A stretch of 47,476 bases of DNA from Dyella_A sp051962475 (GTDB lineage Bacteria > Pseudomonadota > Gammaproteobacteria > Xanthomonadales > Rhodanobacteraceae), in the NCBI RefSeq assembly GCF_051962475.1, contig NZ_JBQCCF010000027.1:1-47476 (forward strand), in the 5' to 3' direction. This document shows positions 35,334 to 43,789 of this stretch, piece after piece. Position 1 is the first letter of the stretch. Each line of letters opens with the position of its first letter. The translations under genes were made by a program, and so were the position numbers. The notes under the pieces are model-generated. The model was not told where the DNA came from, made no database searches, and saw nothing but the letters and a program-made list of their open reading frames with translations.

Positions 35334-36232
35334 TATCCGCGAGCGCGACGCCCCGCACGAGGGGCACGGTTGGCATCGCGAGGCGGCGACGCGGCGCGTT
35401 CGCGGGCAAGCAACTGCACCTTGCGCTGCACGCCCCAGCGCCAGCCGCCGGGCGAGCCATCCTCGCGCACCACGCGGTGGCAAGGCACGATCAGCGCCAG
35501 CCGGTTGCTGCCGCAGGCCTGGCCGATGGCGCGGGCCGCCTTGGGCATGCCCAGCTCGTTGGCCAGTTCGCCGTAGCTGCGCGTGCTGCCTTCCGGGATG
35601 CGCGTGAGCGCCTGCCATACCCGCCACTGGAAGGCAGTGGCGGCCACGTCGATCGGCGGCAGCGCCGGCGCCTCGACGTCGCTCCAGCCCAGCTCGTGAG
35701 CGATGCGGGCGATCACCGCGTCCAGCCATTCCTCCCGCCCAGCGTCTACGCGCTCGCGCTCGGCATGGGGAAACTCCTGCGCCAGCCGTGCTTCGAGGGT
35801 GGCGTCGCTCTCTCCCAGCGAGACGGCGCACAGGCCGCGCGTGGTGGCGGCGACCAGCAGCTGGCCCAGCGGGGTGGCGGTGATGGTGTAGCGGATGCTG
35901 GCGCCGGCGCCGCCGGAGCGGTAGCTGGCCGGCGTCATGCCGAGCAGGCGATCGCTGTGCTCATAGACGCGACTGGCGGAGCCGAAGCCCGCGTCGTAGA
36001 CCGCCTCGGTTACCGCACTGCCGTCTCGCAGCGACTGGCGCAGCTGATTGAAGCGGCGGGCGCGGTGGTATTCGGCGGGGCTGACGCCGTAGCGGCGGCG
36101 AAACGCCCGCTGCAGGTGCGTTGCGCTGAGGCCGGCGGTGGCCGCCAGTTCGCTTAGGGTAGGCAGCGCGTCGCACTGCTCGATCCGCGCGCGAACGCGC
36201 TCGAGGGCAGCATCGGTGGTGGGCTTGGTCAT
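35333..36232 (-). CDS. Ada-like protein: AraC-type HTH plus O6-methylguanine-DNA methyltransferase, no N-terminal Ada domain
   Basis: 299 residues. The protein opens directly with an AraC-type DNA-binding domain (about 8-110; LSELAATAGLSATHLQRAFR and ASRVYEHSDRLLGMTPASYR). It continues with the AGT methyltransferase domain (about 115-285) holding the active-site PCHRV motif and RAIGQACGSNRLALIVPCHR before it. The zinc/Cys phosphotriester-repair domain that triggers E. coli Ada is absent, so the usual switch is missing. The C-terminus is a basic tail (ANRAPRAGRRARG). It repairs O6-alkylguanine by suicidal transfer to Cys; the role of the HTH is unclear without the sensor. It is coupled to the downstream EamA gene. 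Confidence 0.93.
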   Translation of the reverse strand: MTKPTTDAALERVRARIEQCDALPTLSELAATAGLSATHLQRAFRRRYGVSPAEYHRARRFNQLRQSLRDGSAVTEAVYDAGFGSASRVYEHSDRLLGMTPASYRSGGAGASIRYTITATPLGQLLVAATTRGLCAVSLGESDATLEARLAQEFPHAERERVDAGREEWLDAVIARIAHELGWSDVEAPALPPIDVAATAFQWRVWQALTRIPEGSTRSYGELANELGMPKAARAIGQACGSNRLALIVPCHRVVREDGSPGGWRWGVQRKVQLLARERAASPPRDANRAPRAGRRARG

Positions 36233-36323
36233 GGCAGCATCCGCGGGAGGATGCGCTCAAGGCTACGCGGCGGGTGCGGCGCGAGCCATCCGGATCTTGC
36301 GCTTCACCGCGGTCCGGACGCGC

Positions 36324-36599
36324 TCAATGCGCGGTACGGCGGCCTTCGTGCAGCACCACGAACTCACCTTCCAGGGTCTGGGTGCGATGCGACGCGCGGG
36401 CCGCGCCGCGCACGGGCGCGCCGGCGCGCAGCTTCCACTGGCGAACCGCCAGCAGCACGAGGCCGCCGACCAGCAGCACGCCGGCAACCATCAGGCCGAA
36501 CACCATCAACACGCCCACCACGGCGAGGCCGATCAGCACCGACAGGGCACGGACGAGCGGGTGGCGGGCACGACGCGGGGCAGGCAGGACGAAGCGCAT
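36324..36599 (-). CDS. small membrane protein of unknown function
   Basis: 91 residues with a basic N-terminus (PAPRRARHPLVRA), a long hydrophobic region that could form two helices (about 18-52; SVLIGLAVVGVLMVFGLMVA then GVLLVGGLVLLAV) and a basic cytoplasmic tail ending TLEGEFVVLHEGRRTAH. Codon bias follows the neighbours, supporting expression, but no Shine-Dalgarno is seen. Its start lies 78 bp from the divergent Rieske gene, and the AT-rich stretch between them probably contains both promoters. No family is recognised. Confidence 0.7.
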   Translation of the reverse strand: MRFVLPAPRRARHPLVRALSVLIGLAVVGVLMVFGLMVAGVLLVGGLVLLAVRQWKLRAGAPVRGAARASHRTQTLEGEFVVLHEGRRTAH

Positions 36600-36677
36600 G
36601 TGTTAAAAATCCGTGTGTTAAAATCAACGACTTACGCGTGCAACGATGAGGCCTGCGTGCCTCCGAGACAAGTGCCG

Positions 36678-37022
36678 ATGGATAGAAGTGAGACCGCCCG
36701 CCCGCTCTGCCGGCTGGACGACATTCCCGATGGCGAGGCCATTGCCGTCGATGCGGCACTGCCCGATGGGCCGGAGAACCTGATCGTGCTGCGACAAGGT
36801 GCCGCCGTGCATGCGTACCTCAACATCTGCCCGCACGCGGGGCGGCGGCTGGACTGGGCGCCAGGCAAGTTCCTGATCAGCAAGGGGGCGCTGATCTGCG
36901 CCGCGCACGGTGCCAGTTTCACTGCAGCCACCGGCTGGTGCATCGGCGGCCCATGCCGTGGCCAGGAGCTGCGCCGGGTCGCCGTCGCCGTGGTCGATGG
37001 CGAGGTGCGCCTCGCTTCGTGA
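36678..37022 (+). CDS. small Rieske [2Fe-2S] protein
   Basis: 114-residue stand-alone Rieske domain. The cluster ligands are clear: CPHAGRRLDW (Cys-x-His) and CAAHGASF (Cys-x2-His), separated by about 15 residues, with the Gly-rich PCRGQELRRVAVAVVDGE tail as in NirD-like and ferredoxin-type Rieske proteins. No membrane helix or Tat signal is present, so it is cytoplasmic. No oxygenase or reductase gene lies next to it; the electron-transfer partner is unknown. The start is ATG 36678, preceded by weak GAG; a GTG a few codons upstream is possible. It converges with the dehydrogenase gene, the two stops being three bases apart. Confidence 0.9.
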   Translation: MDRSETARPLCRLDDIPDGEAIAVDAALPDGPENLIVLRQGAAVHAYLNICPHAGRRLDWAPGKFLISKGALICAAHGASFTAATGWCIGGPCRGQELRRVAVAVVDGEVRLAS

Positions 37023-37025
37023 GGT

Positions 37026-38297
37026 CTAGAGCCGCGCGTCGGCCAGACCTGGCGGCAGCGCGCTCTTGATGTCGAACACAGCGCAGGCCTCGCGGCCCCA
37101 GGCGCGGATTGCGGCGACGTCCAGTGCGACGAACTGCTGGTGCGCCACCGCCAGCACGATCGCGTCGTAGCTGTTCGCCGCGGGCTGTTCGATCGGTCGC
37201 AGGCCGAGCTTGCGCTCGGCCTCGTCGGCGTCGGCCCAGGGGTCGTAGACGTCCACCGTGGCGTGCGCCGCTTCCAGCTCGCGCACGATCTCCACCACCC
37301 GGGTGTTGCGCAGGTCCGGGCAGTTTTCCTTGAAGGTGAGCCCCAACACCAGGATGCGCGAACCCACCACGTGGATGCGCTTGTTCGCCATCAGCCGCAT
37401 CACCTGGTGCGCCACGTGCAGGCCCATGCGGCTGTTGATGCGGCGCGCGGCGAGGATCAGCTCCGGGTGGTAGCCCAGCACCGTGGCCTTGTGGGTGAGG
37501 TAGTACGGATCCACGCCGATGCAGTGGCCGCCGACCAGGCCGGGACGGAACGGCAGGAAGTTCCACTTGGTGCCGGCAGCGTCGAGCACGTCCTGGGTGT
37601 CGATGCCCATGGTGTCGAAGATCATCGCCAGCTCGTTGATCAGCGCGATGTTGACGTCGCGCTGGGTGTTCTCGATCACCTTGGCCGCCTCGGCCACCTT
37701 GATGCTGGGCGCCTTGTGCGTGCCGGCGGTGATGATGCGCCGGTACAGCGCGTCGACCGCATCGGCTACCTCGGGGGTCGAGCCGGAGGTGATCTTGGTG
37801 ATCGTGGCAAGCCGGTGCTGGCGGTCACCCGGGTTGATCCGTTCGGGGCTGTAGCCGCAGAAGAAATCCACGTTGAAGCGCAGCCCCGAGACGCGCTCCA
37901 GCACCGGCACGCACACTTCTTCGGTGGTGCCTGGGTACACGGTGGACTCGTAGATCACGATGTCGCCGCGCTTGAGCACGCCGCCGATCGTGGCGCTGGC
38001 TTGCTCCAGCGGAGTGAGGTCGGGTCGGTTCGCCTCGTCCACCGGAGTCGGCACGGTGACGATGAACACGTTGCAATCGGCCAGCGCGGAAGCATCGGCG
38101 CTGAGCTGTAGCTGGCTGGCGGTGCGCAGCTCGTCGGAGGAGGTTTCGCGCGTGTGGTCGATGCCGGCCCGCAAGGCGACGACACGCTCGGCGCTGGTGT
38201 CGAAACCCACCGTGGGTAGCAGCCGACCGAACTCCACCGCCAGCGGCAGACCGACATAGCCCAGGCCTACGATGCCCAGCCGAGAAGGATTCACCAT
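37026..38297 (-). CDS. UDP-glucose/UDP-GlcNAc 6-dehydrogenase family, TviB/WbpA-like
   Basis: 423 residues from ATG 38297 (MVNPSRLGIVGLGYVGLPLA). It carries an N-terminal NAD-binding Rossmann fold with GIVGLGYVGLP, FIVTVPTPVDEANRPDL, GDIVIYESTVYPGTTEE and CGYSPERINPGD. The catalytic-Cys motif is GGHCIGVDPYYLTHKA near 265-280, and a C-terminal UDP-binding domain (VLGLTFKENCPDLRNTR) follows. The pattern CGYSPERINPGD and GVDPYYL is closer to TviB/WbpA (UDP-N-acetyl-hexosamine 6-dehydrogenases) than to UDP-glucose dehydrogenase. It is a single gene without other polysaccharide genes nearby. It lies 44 bp downstream of the SLC13 gene on the same strand. Confidence 0.93.
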   Translation of the reverse strand: MVNPSRLGIVGLGYVGLPLAVEFGRLLPTVGFDTSAERVVALRAGIDHTRETSSDELRTASQLQLSADASALADCNVFIVTVPTPVDEANRPDLTPLEQASATIGGVLKRGDIVIYESTVYPGTTEEVCVPVLERVSGLRFNVDFFCGYSPERINPGDRQHRLATITKITSGSTPEVADAVDALYRRIITAGTHKAPSIKVAEAAKVIENTQRDVNIALINELAMIFDTMGIDTQDVLDAAGTKWNFLPFRPGLVGGHCIGVDPYYLTHKATVLGYHPELILAARRINSRMGLHVAHQVMRLMANKRIHVVGSRILVLGLTFKENCPDLRNTRVVEIVRELEAAHATVDVYDPWADADEAERKLGLRPIEQPAANSYDAIVLAVAHQQFVALDVAAIRAWGREACAVFDIKSALPPGLADARL

Positions 38298-38341
38298 GCG
38301 AACCGGTTCCGAGGATCTTCGAATGGCTAAGGGTAGCGGAC

Positions 38342-40183
38342 TCAGTGGAACATCAGGTTGATCGCCAGCATGGTGACCAGCAGCACGGCCAGCGTCAGCG
38401 GTACGCCGACGCGCAGGAAATCCTTGCCGCGGTAGCCGCCCGGGCCGGCCACCATCATCAGCGCCGGATGGCCGGAGCTGAGCAGGAAGGTGTTGGACGA
38501 TGACACCGCCACGATCAGCGCATAGGCCGACGGGTTGCCGCCGGTGGCCACCGCCACGCTGATCGCGATGGGCACCATCATGACCGTAGCGCCCACGTTG
38601 GACATCACCTGCGAGAACAGCAGCGTGAGGATCGCCAGCGACAGCTGCAGGATCCACGGCGCGGCGTGGCCGAGGTAGGCGAGTACTTCCTGCGCCAGCC
38701 AGGCGGCGGTGCCGGTGGCGTCCATCGACCAGCCCAGCGGAATCAGGCAGGCGGTGACGAAGATCGTTTTCCAGTTGATCGCCTTGTACGCCTCGTCCAT
38801 GTTCAGTACGCCGGTGAGCAGCATGCCGATCGCGCCGGTCATCATCGCCACCGACAGATCGAGGTTGGTGAACAGCGCCAGGCCCTTGGCCAGGGTGAAA
38901 AAGCCCACCGCGTGCCAGATCTTGCCGGGACGCTGCTCTTCCTTGGGGATGTCGGTGACCACCACGAGGTCCTTGTCCTCGGTGGTCTGCGCCAGCTCGC
39001 GCCAGCTCGAGTGCAGCACCAGCGTGTCGCCGGCGCGCAGGCTGATGCCGCGCACGTCGTCGCGCAGCACCTGGTCGCCGCGGTTCACCGCCAGCACCGA
39101 AATGCCGTAGCGCTTGCGCAGCCGCAGCTCGCCGATGGTCTGCTTGATGAAGCGCGAGCTCGGCGGAATCACCGCCTCGGAAATGCCGGCACGGGTCGGA
39201 TTGAACAGCTCGGCGAGCTGGCGCATGCGCGGCGACAGCTTGCACAGCTGGTTGTTGGCGAACTGCGCCAGTTGCTCGCGCGGGCCGAGCACGCCGAGCA
39301 CCGAGCCGACCCAGATCACCTGGTCCACCGGCGGCGCCATGCGCGCGTCGTTGCCGCTCTTGATCGCCAGGATCAGCGGCGCCTCGCGCAGTTGCTCCAC
39401 CTCGCCGATGCTCATGCCGACCAGTGGGCTCTCGGCAGTGACGGTGAGCTCGGCGGTCTCGCCCACGATGCCGTAGGTGTCGGCGAAGTAGCTCTCGGTA
39501 CGGCCCGGGGTGACTTTGAGCCGCTCGTCCTCACGCTCTGGCAGCAGCTTGCGGGTGAAGAAATAGAAGAACGCCACGCCCAGTACCGCCAACGCCAGGC
39601 CCACCGGGGTCACACTGAACAGGCCGAACTTGGGGATCGTGTGCGCGCCGGGCGGCAGGTTGTTGTTGGCGCTGGCGATCAGGTCGTTGAGGATGATCAG
39701 CGGCGAGTTGGCGATCAGCGTGGTGTTGGTGGCGGTGAGAATGCAGAACGCCATCGGCAGCAACAGGCGCGAGATCGGCACGCCGGTGCGCGCGGACAGG
39801 CGGCTGATCACCGGGATCATCAGGGCCGCCAGCGCCTGGCTGGGAATCACCGCGCTGAACAGGCTGGTGACCGCATTGATCACCACGCCCAGACGCGATT
39901 CCATGCCGCGCGCCATGCGCATCACGAAGTTGGCGGTGAGCGCGAGCACGCCGGCGCGATCCAGCCCGGCGCCCATGATCATGATCGCGATGATCGCGAT
40001 CACCGCGTTGCCGGCGAAGCCGTTGAACACGCGGTCGGAGGGGATCAGCCCAGTCAGGCCGATCACCACCACCACCAACAGGGCGACCATGTCGGCGCGG
40101 ATCCACTCCAGCACCAGCATGAGCATGGTGAAGCCGACCAGCGCCAGCACCAGGATCATTTCGGGAGTGAGGGTCAGGCCCAC
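38342..40183 (-). CDS. SLC13-family transporter with two RCK/TrkA-C domains
   Basis: 613 residues, probable anion or dicarboxylate/sulfate symporter of the DASS/SLC13 type. N-terminal helices (about 8-200) include NAVIAIIAIMIMGAGLDRAG and the substrate-loop region ILTATNTTLIANSPLIILND. Two cytoplasmic RCK-C (TrkA-C) domains occupy about 215-395 (MSIGEVEQLREAPLILAIKS; TIGELRLRKRYGISVLAVNR). A second set of helices (about 405-613) includes FSQVMSNVGATVMMVPIAI and SSGHPALMMVAGPGGYRGKD. The start is GTG 40183; ATG 40159 is possible. TrkA-C-containing SLC13 proteins have been linked to sulfate or citrate transport, but the substrate here is not predictable. Confidence 0.92.
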   Translation of the reverse strand: MGLTLTPEMILVLALVGFTMLMLVLEWIRADMVALLVVVVIGLTGLIPSDRVFNGFAGNAVIAIIAIMIMGAGLDRAGVLALTANFVMRMARGMESRLGVVINAVTSLFSAVIPSQALAALMIPVISRLSARTGVPISRLLLPMAFCILTATNTTLIANSPLIILNDLIASANNNLPPGAHTIPKFGLFSVTPVGLALAVLGVAFFYFFTRKLLPEREDERLKVTPGRTESYFADTYGIVGETAELTVTAESPLVGMSIGEVEQLREAPLILAIKSGNDARMAPPVDQVIWVGSVLGVLGPREQLAQFANNQLCKLSPRMRQLAELFNPTRAGISEAVIPPSSRFIKQTIGELRLRKRYGISVLAVNRGDQVLRDDVRGISLRAGDTLVLHSSWRELAQTTEDKDLVVVTDIPKEEQRPGKIWHAVGFFTLAKGLALFTNLDLSVAMMTGAIGMLLTGVLNMDEAYKAINWKTIFVTACLIPLGWSMDATGTAAWLAQEVLAYLGHAAPWILQLSLAILTLLFSQVMSNVGATVMMVPIAISVAVATGGNPSAYALIVAVSSSNTFLLSSGHPALMMVAGPGGYRGKDFLRVGVPLTLAVLLVTMLAINLMFH

Positions 40184-40353
40184 GGAGTGAGGTCTCGCCG
40201 GTCAGGAATTCGCACGCCGCAGGGTCGCCGGGCCAGGCCGCCATGTTGCATGCGGTGGTGCGAAGTGAACCTCACGCGGCGCCCCGTCCCTGTGTCAGGA
40301 CGCAGTATATGCGGCTGGGCTGCGCGGCTGGTGAACCGCGCCGCACGCGGACC

Positions 40354-41079
40354 TCAGCGACGGCGGTAAAGCAGGTCCCACACCCCGTGCCCGAGCTTGA
40401 GCCCGCGCCGCTCGAAGTGGGTCTCGATGCGCCAGTCCGGCTTCTCGGCATAGGCACCCGGGGCCACCGCGTTGCGCCAGTCCGGCGCTGCTTCCATCAC
40501 CTCGAGCATGTGCTCGGCATAGGGCTGCCAATCGGTGGCAAGATGCAGCAAACCGTCGGGCGCCATGCGCGAGGCGAGCAGGGCGACGAATGCCGGCTGG
40601 ATGATGCGGCGCTTGTTATGGCGCTTCTTGTGCCAGGGGTCGGGAAACCATATGCGGGCCTCGGCCAGCGTGCCCGGGGCGATCTCGTGTTCGAGCACTT
40701 CCACCGCGTCGTGCTTGTACAGGCGCACGTTGGCGGCGTCGCGCGCGGCCAGTGCGTTCATCAGCCGACCCACGCCCGGGCCGTGCACTTCCACGCCGAT
40801 GAAGTCGCGCACCTGATCGTGCTCGCTGGCCCAGGCCAGGGCCTCGCCGTTGCCGAAGCCGATCTCCAGCACGCGCGGTGCGCTACGGCCGAAGGTCGCG
40901 GTGAAGTCGCGCGGCGCGCCCCGGTAATCCAGCCCGTAGCGCGACCAGTGCGCGTCGAACGCGCGTTGCTGCGCCGGCGTCATGCGGCCCTCGCGCAGCA
41001 CGAAGCTGCGGATGCGGCGCAGGTAGGCCGGGCCGTCGGCGTCCGCCGGGAGTGCGTCGTGGTCGGGGTGGTCGGTCAT
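40354..41079 (-). CDS. trmB: tRNA (guanine-N7)-methyltransferase TrmB
   Basis: 241 residues. Class I SAM-dependent methyltransferase that makes m7G46 in tRNA. Motif I is RVLEIGFGNGEALA; the family signature IWFPDPWHKKRHNKRRIIQP is exact, and the C-terminal TDWQPYAEHMLEVME and ETHFERRGLKLGHGVWDL are typical. The acidic N-terminal tail (TDHPDHDALPADADGPA) is variable in the family. ATG 41079 is used; ATG 41088 is possible. About 170 bp separate its stop from the SLC13 start, with no other gene recognisable between them. Confidence 0.97.
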   Translation of the reverse strand: MTDHPDHDALPADADGPAYLRRIRSFVLREGRMTPAQQRAFDAHWSRYGLDYRGAPRDFTATFGRSAPRVLEIGFGNGEALAWASEHDQVRDFIGVEVHGPGVGRLMNALAARDAANVRLYKHDAVEVLEHEIAPGTLAEARIWFPDPWHKKRHNKRRIIQPAFVALLASRMAPDGLLHLATDWQPYAEHMLEVMEAAPDWRNAVAPGAYAEKPDWRIETHFERRGLKLGHGVWDLLYRRR

Positions 41080-41126
41080 GGGGAACATCCGCGAGTCATG
41101 GGCAGCGGCACGGGACGGCGCGCCCG

Positions 41127-41164
41127 AAAAGCAGCGGCCGGCATGCCGTAAAGCATGCCGGCCG
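41127..41164 (-). terminator. Rho-independent terminator of the FecR/DUF6600 gene
   Basis: A perfect 12-bp stem (CGGCCGGCATGC at 41135-41146 and its complement at 41153-41164) with a six-base loop is followed on the reverse strand by TGCTTTT (A-run at 41127-41130). It lies 31 bp after the stop of the gene at 41195 and just upstream of trmB. Confidence 0.8.
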
Positions 41165-41194
41165 TGGCAAGGCCGTCCATTGTATCGCCGCGAC

Positions 41195-43435
41195 TCAGTG
41201 ATGTTGGAATCGCGCGGCGCCGGGGTGCCCGGTGTGGCTGTCCTCGCCCTTGCGCGGTGGGGCATGGCGCGGTTCGCTCTGGGCTGGCGGCGCCGCGCGC
41301 GGTGCCGGGGCTTCGAAGCGTCGCTGTGGCACCGGCATGGCCTCGCGCGGCGGCGCCGGCATCGCCTGGCGCGGCGCAAAGCGCGGCTCAACGCGCCGCT
41401 CCACCGTGGGTTCGGCGGGGCGCGAGCGCTCACTGCGCATCATCGGGGGCTCGCCTTGCGCTGCACGCCAGGCGGGAGGCGGACGGCGATCGGCTGGCGC
41501 AAAGCGCGGCGTAACGGGCAGCGTCGCCGGGCGTTGTGTCTCGCGGGGACGCTCGTCGCCGTAAGCGGGCGTTGGAGCCGATGCGCGTGGCGGGCTCGCG
41601 GCTGGGAGTTGCTCGGCGCGGACGAAGCGCGGTACCGACGGCAGCATGCCGCCGCGCGTCGGCGGGGTATTCGACTCGTCCAGACCGGGGCGGCCGTGGG
41701 CGAATCGGGAAGACGGCATCGCCATCGCGCGCGCGCTGGTGGCCGCGTCCGGGCGACCCCTGACCGCCGGGAACCGCCCGGTGTGGTCGGACGCGCCGAC
41801 AGTCCCGACGACGCGCGCGGGTGTAGCGCTCGTTTCCTGTGGCATCGGGCGGCCATGCACGAAGCGGGTGGCCGGCAACCCGACCGACGGATCCGCGAGC
41901 GGTGCATCCGGCCGGCCGCGTGCCTGTGGGAAGCGGTTGGCGAGTCCGTCGCGGGGCGGGGGCGCGCGGTGGCTCACCACGGGCCGATCGAAACGACCCT
42001 GCGGCACGGTCCGGCCGCGCGGCGTGGGCGCACCGGCGAAGCTGGCGCGCACCGGGCTCACCGGCAGGCGGCCGAGCACTGGCGCCATGCGCAGATGGCC
42101 CGGATCGATCTGCACCCGATGGCCTTCCACCCGCCGGGCCTGCACGAATGCCTCGCGCGAAACGGCAGTGATGCCGTGCGGTGCATGGCGATTGACGTAG
42201 TGCTCGTCCGGCGCGCGGCCTTCGCGGTAGCGGCGATAGCGCTCGTTGAAATAGCGCTCGAAGCCGTCGCGGTCGTGGTCGTGGTGCCAACGATCATCCC
42301 AGTGCAGGTTGTGCCGGTTCACCCGGCGGTAGTAGTCCGCGCTGACCCGATACCACGGGTTGTAGAAATCGCCCGGGCCGAGCGGAAACCAGCCGATCGG
42401 CGCTCCCGCGCCCACCGACACGCTCCAGCCGTTGCCGCCGACGAAAGCAACCAGCGCCGGCGCGTATACCGCACGCAACTCGCGCGGCCCCGGAATCCAG
42501 CCCCAGCGACCGCCTACGTTGATCCAGCGGCCATAGTGGTAGGGCGCAAAACCCCATGGCGCGTCGTCGACCCAGGTCCAGCCCCACGGCGCCACGTAGG
42601 CCCAGTGGCCATCGCGGTAGGGCGCCCAGTCGCTGGCGACGGTGGCCGGGTACCAGACCCGGCCGTAAGCGTCGTCGCTCTGCCACTGGCCATAGCGATC
42701 GAGATCCTCGTAGCCGATGACGTCGTCGGCGACGTACTGGCGGCTGCTCGCGCGGGCGTAGCGATCGTCGCGGTCGGCGCACCACAGGTCGAACGCGTCC
42801 TGGGCGCCTGCGTAGGATTCGGCCACCTGCGTCAGCGAGCTGTCGTCGAAGCGATAGCGGTGCCCGCCGATCAGCCGACGGCTGGCGTCATTGGCGCCGT
42901 ACACCGTGGCCTGGCCGTCCAGCGCGGTGATGTCGGTGGTGCCGCTGCGCTCGTCCACGTCGATGCGGTACACGCCGGGCGAGTTGACCACCAGCGCCAC
43001 GTTCGGCGTGTCGATCTCGTAGCTTTCATCCGGATCGAGTGTGCGTACGGACAGATTGAGCGTGCCGCGGGTGAGTTCCAGCTGGGCGAGGCGATCGTCC
43101 AGTTGCAGTATGCCCACGTCGGTGTCCCGGTCGAGCCGCAGGCTGGCGTGGTCCAGCTCCAGCTCGGCGCGCGCATCGTTCGCCGCCGTTAGGCGGTCGC
43201 CGCGGGTGAGTGGACGGTTCAGCGAGGCCTCGCTCCAGTCTTCGGCGCCGGCGGGCAGGAAGCCGACGTCGCCGGCCAGGTACGCCAGGCGCGCGACCCG
43301 GTCAGGCGGATCGCCGGCATCGCCACCGGATGACTGTGCCTGCGCAACGCCGACAGCAAGCGCTAGCGCGAGCACAGCGCCGAGCCGCGACCACGCACGC
43401 CGACCGGCGGGGCGGAACAACCAGGACTGACCCAT
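41195..43435 (-). CDS. secreted FecR-like/DUF6600 domain protein with proline/arginine-rich tail
   Basis: 746 residues from ATG 43435 with a strong GGAGGAAG ribosome-binding site. A signal peptide (about 15-35, WSRLGAVLALALAVGVAQAQ) is followed by a FecR-type beta domain (about 60-180; PLTRGDRLTAANDARAELEL; RGTLNLSVRTLDPDESYEID; VNSPGVYRIDVDERSG). Next is the Trp/Tyr/Asp-rich DUF6600 region (about 235-335; VWYPATVASDWAPYRDGHWA; DDAPWGFAPYHYGRWINVGG; RWGWIPGP). A low-complexity tail (about 400-746) rich in Pro, Arg and Ala is probably extended and secreted or surface-exposed. No enzymatic motif is seen. The gene stands alone between tRNA-Gly and trmB. Confidence 0.9.
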   Translation of the reverse strand: MGQSWLFRPAGRRAWSRLGAVLALALAVGVAQAQSSGGDAGDPPDRVARLAYLAGDVGFLPAGAEDWSEASLNRPLTRGDRLTAANDARAELELDHASLRLDRDTDVGILQLDDRLAQLELTRGTLNLSVRTLDPDESYEIDTPNVALVVNSPGVYRIDVDERSGTTDITALDGQATVYGANDASRRLIGGHRYRFDDSSLTQVAESYAGAQDAFDLWCADRDDRYARASSRQYVADDVIGYEDLDRYGQWQSDDAYGRVWYPATVASDWAPYRDGHWAYVAPWGWTWVDDAPWGFAPYHYGRWINVGGRWGWIPGPRELRAVYAPALVAFVGGNGWSVSVGAGAPIGWFPLGPGDFYNPWYRVSADYYRRVNRHNLHWDDRWHHDHDRDGFERYFNERYRRYREGRAPDEHYVNRHAPHGITAVSREAFVQARRVEGHRVQIDPGHLRMAPVLGRLPVSPVRASFAGAPTPRGRTVPQGRFDRPVVSHRAPPPRDGLANRFPQARGRPDAPLADPSVGLPATRFVHGRPMPQETSATPARVVGTVGASDHTGRFPAVRGRPDAATSARAMAMPSSRFAHGRPGLDESNTPPTRGGMLPSVPRFVRAEQLPAASPPRASAPTPAYGDERPRETQRPATLPVTPRFAPADRRPPPAWRAAQGEPPMMRSERSRPAEPTVERRVEPRFAPRQAMPAPPREAMPVPQRRFEAPAPRAAPPAQSEPRHAPPRKGEDSHTGHPGAARFQHH

Positions 43436-43669
43436 GACTTCCTCCGTGGAAGCGGCGGCCCGGGGCGCGGGCCCAGTTCGCAAAACGTTTCGCCATCGGT
43501 CGGGATGACCGCGGCGGCATTATGGGCACGCGGCCGCGGCGGACAGCTCGCGCGAAGGCGCCGATCAGGCGCTCGATTCAGCCGGCCGCCATGTGCGGTT
43601 TAGCCGCCGTTGGGCCGCATGCGGGCGCTTCCCTCGCGCGCGACGGGCGGGTTACCATCTGCCGCCGAC

Positions 43670-43743
43670 GCGGGTGTAGCTCAATGGTAGAGCTGTAGCT
43701 TCCCAAGCTACTGACGAGGGTTCGATTCCCTTCACCCGCTCCA
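43670..43743 (+). tRNA. tRNA-Gly (anticodon CCC)
   Basis: 74-nt cloverleaf including encoded CCA. The acceptor stem GCGGGTG pairs perfectly with CACCCGC; the D-stem is GCTC/GAGC with an AATGGTA loop; the anticodon stem is GTAGC/GCTAC with loop TTCCCAA (anticodon CCC); the T-stem is GAGGG/CCCTT with one G-U pair and the TTCGATT loop. Anticodon CCC reads GGG glycine codons. A possible -10 box is TACCAT just upstream. The rimB-like gene follows after 46 bp. Confidence 0.97.
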
Positions 43744-43789
43744 CTCCCCTCGATCCCCGAGCCCCCACCTCCCGACGCGTGCGCTGACC

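Noticed and set aside
36237..36254. GCATCC/GGATGC hairpin just upstream of the Ada-like start as a regulatory element
   Set aside because: Only six base pairs, no T-run and no known motif; too weak to call.
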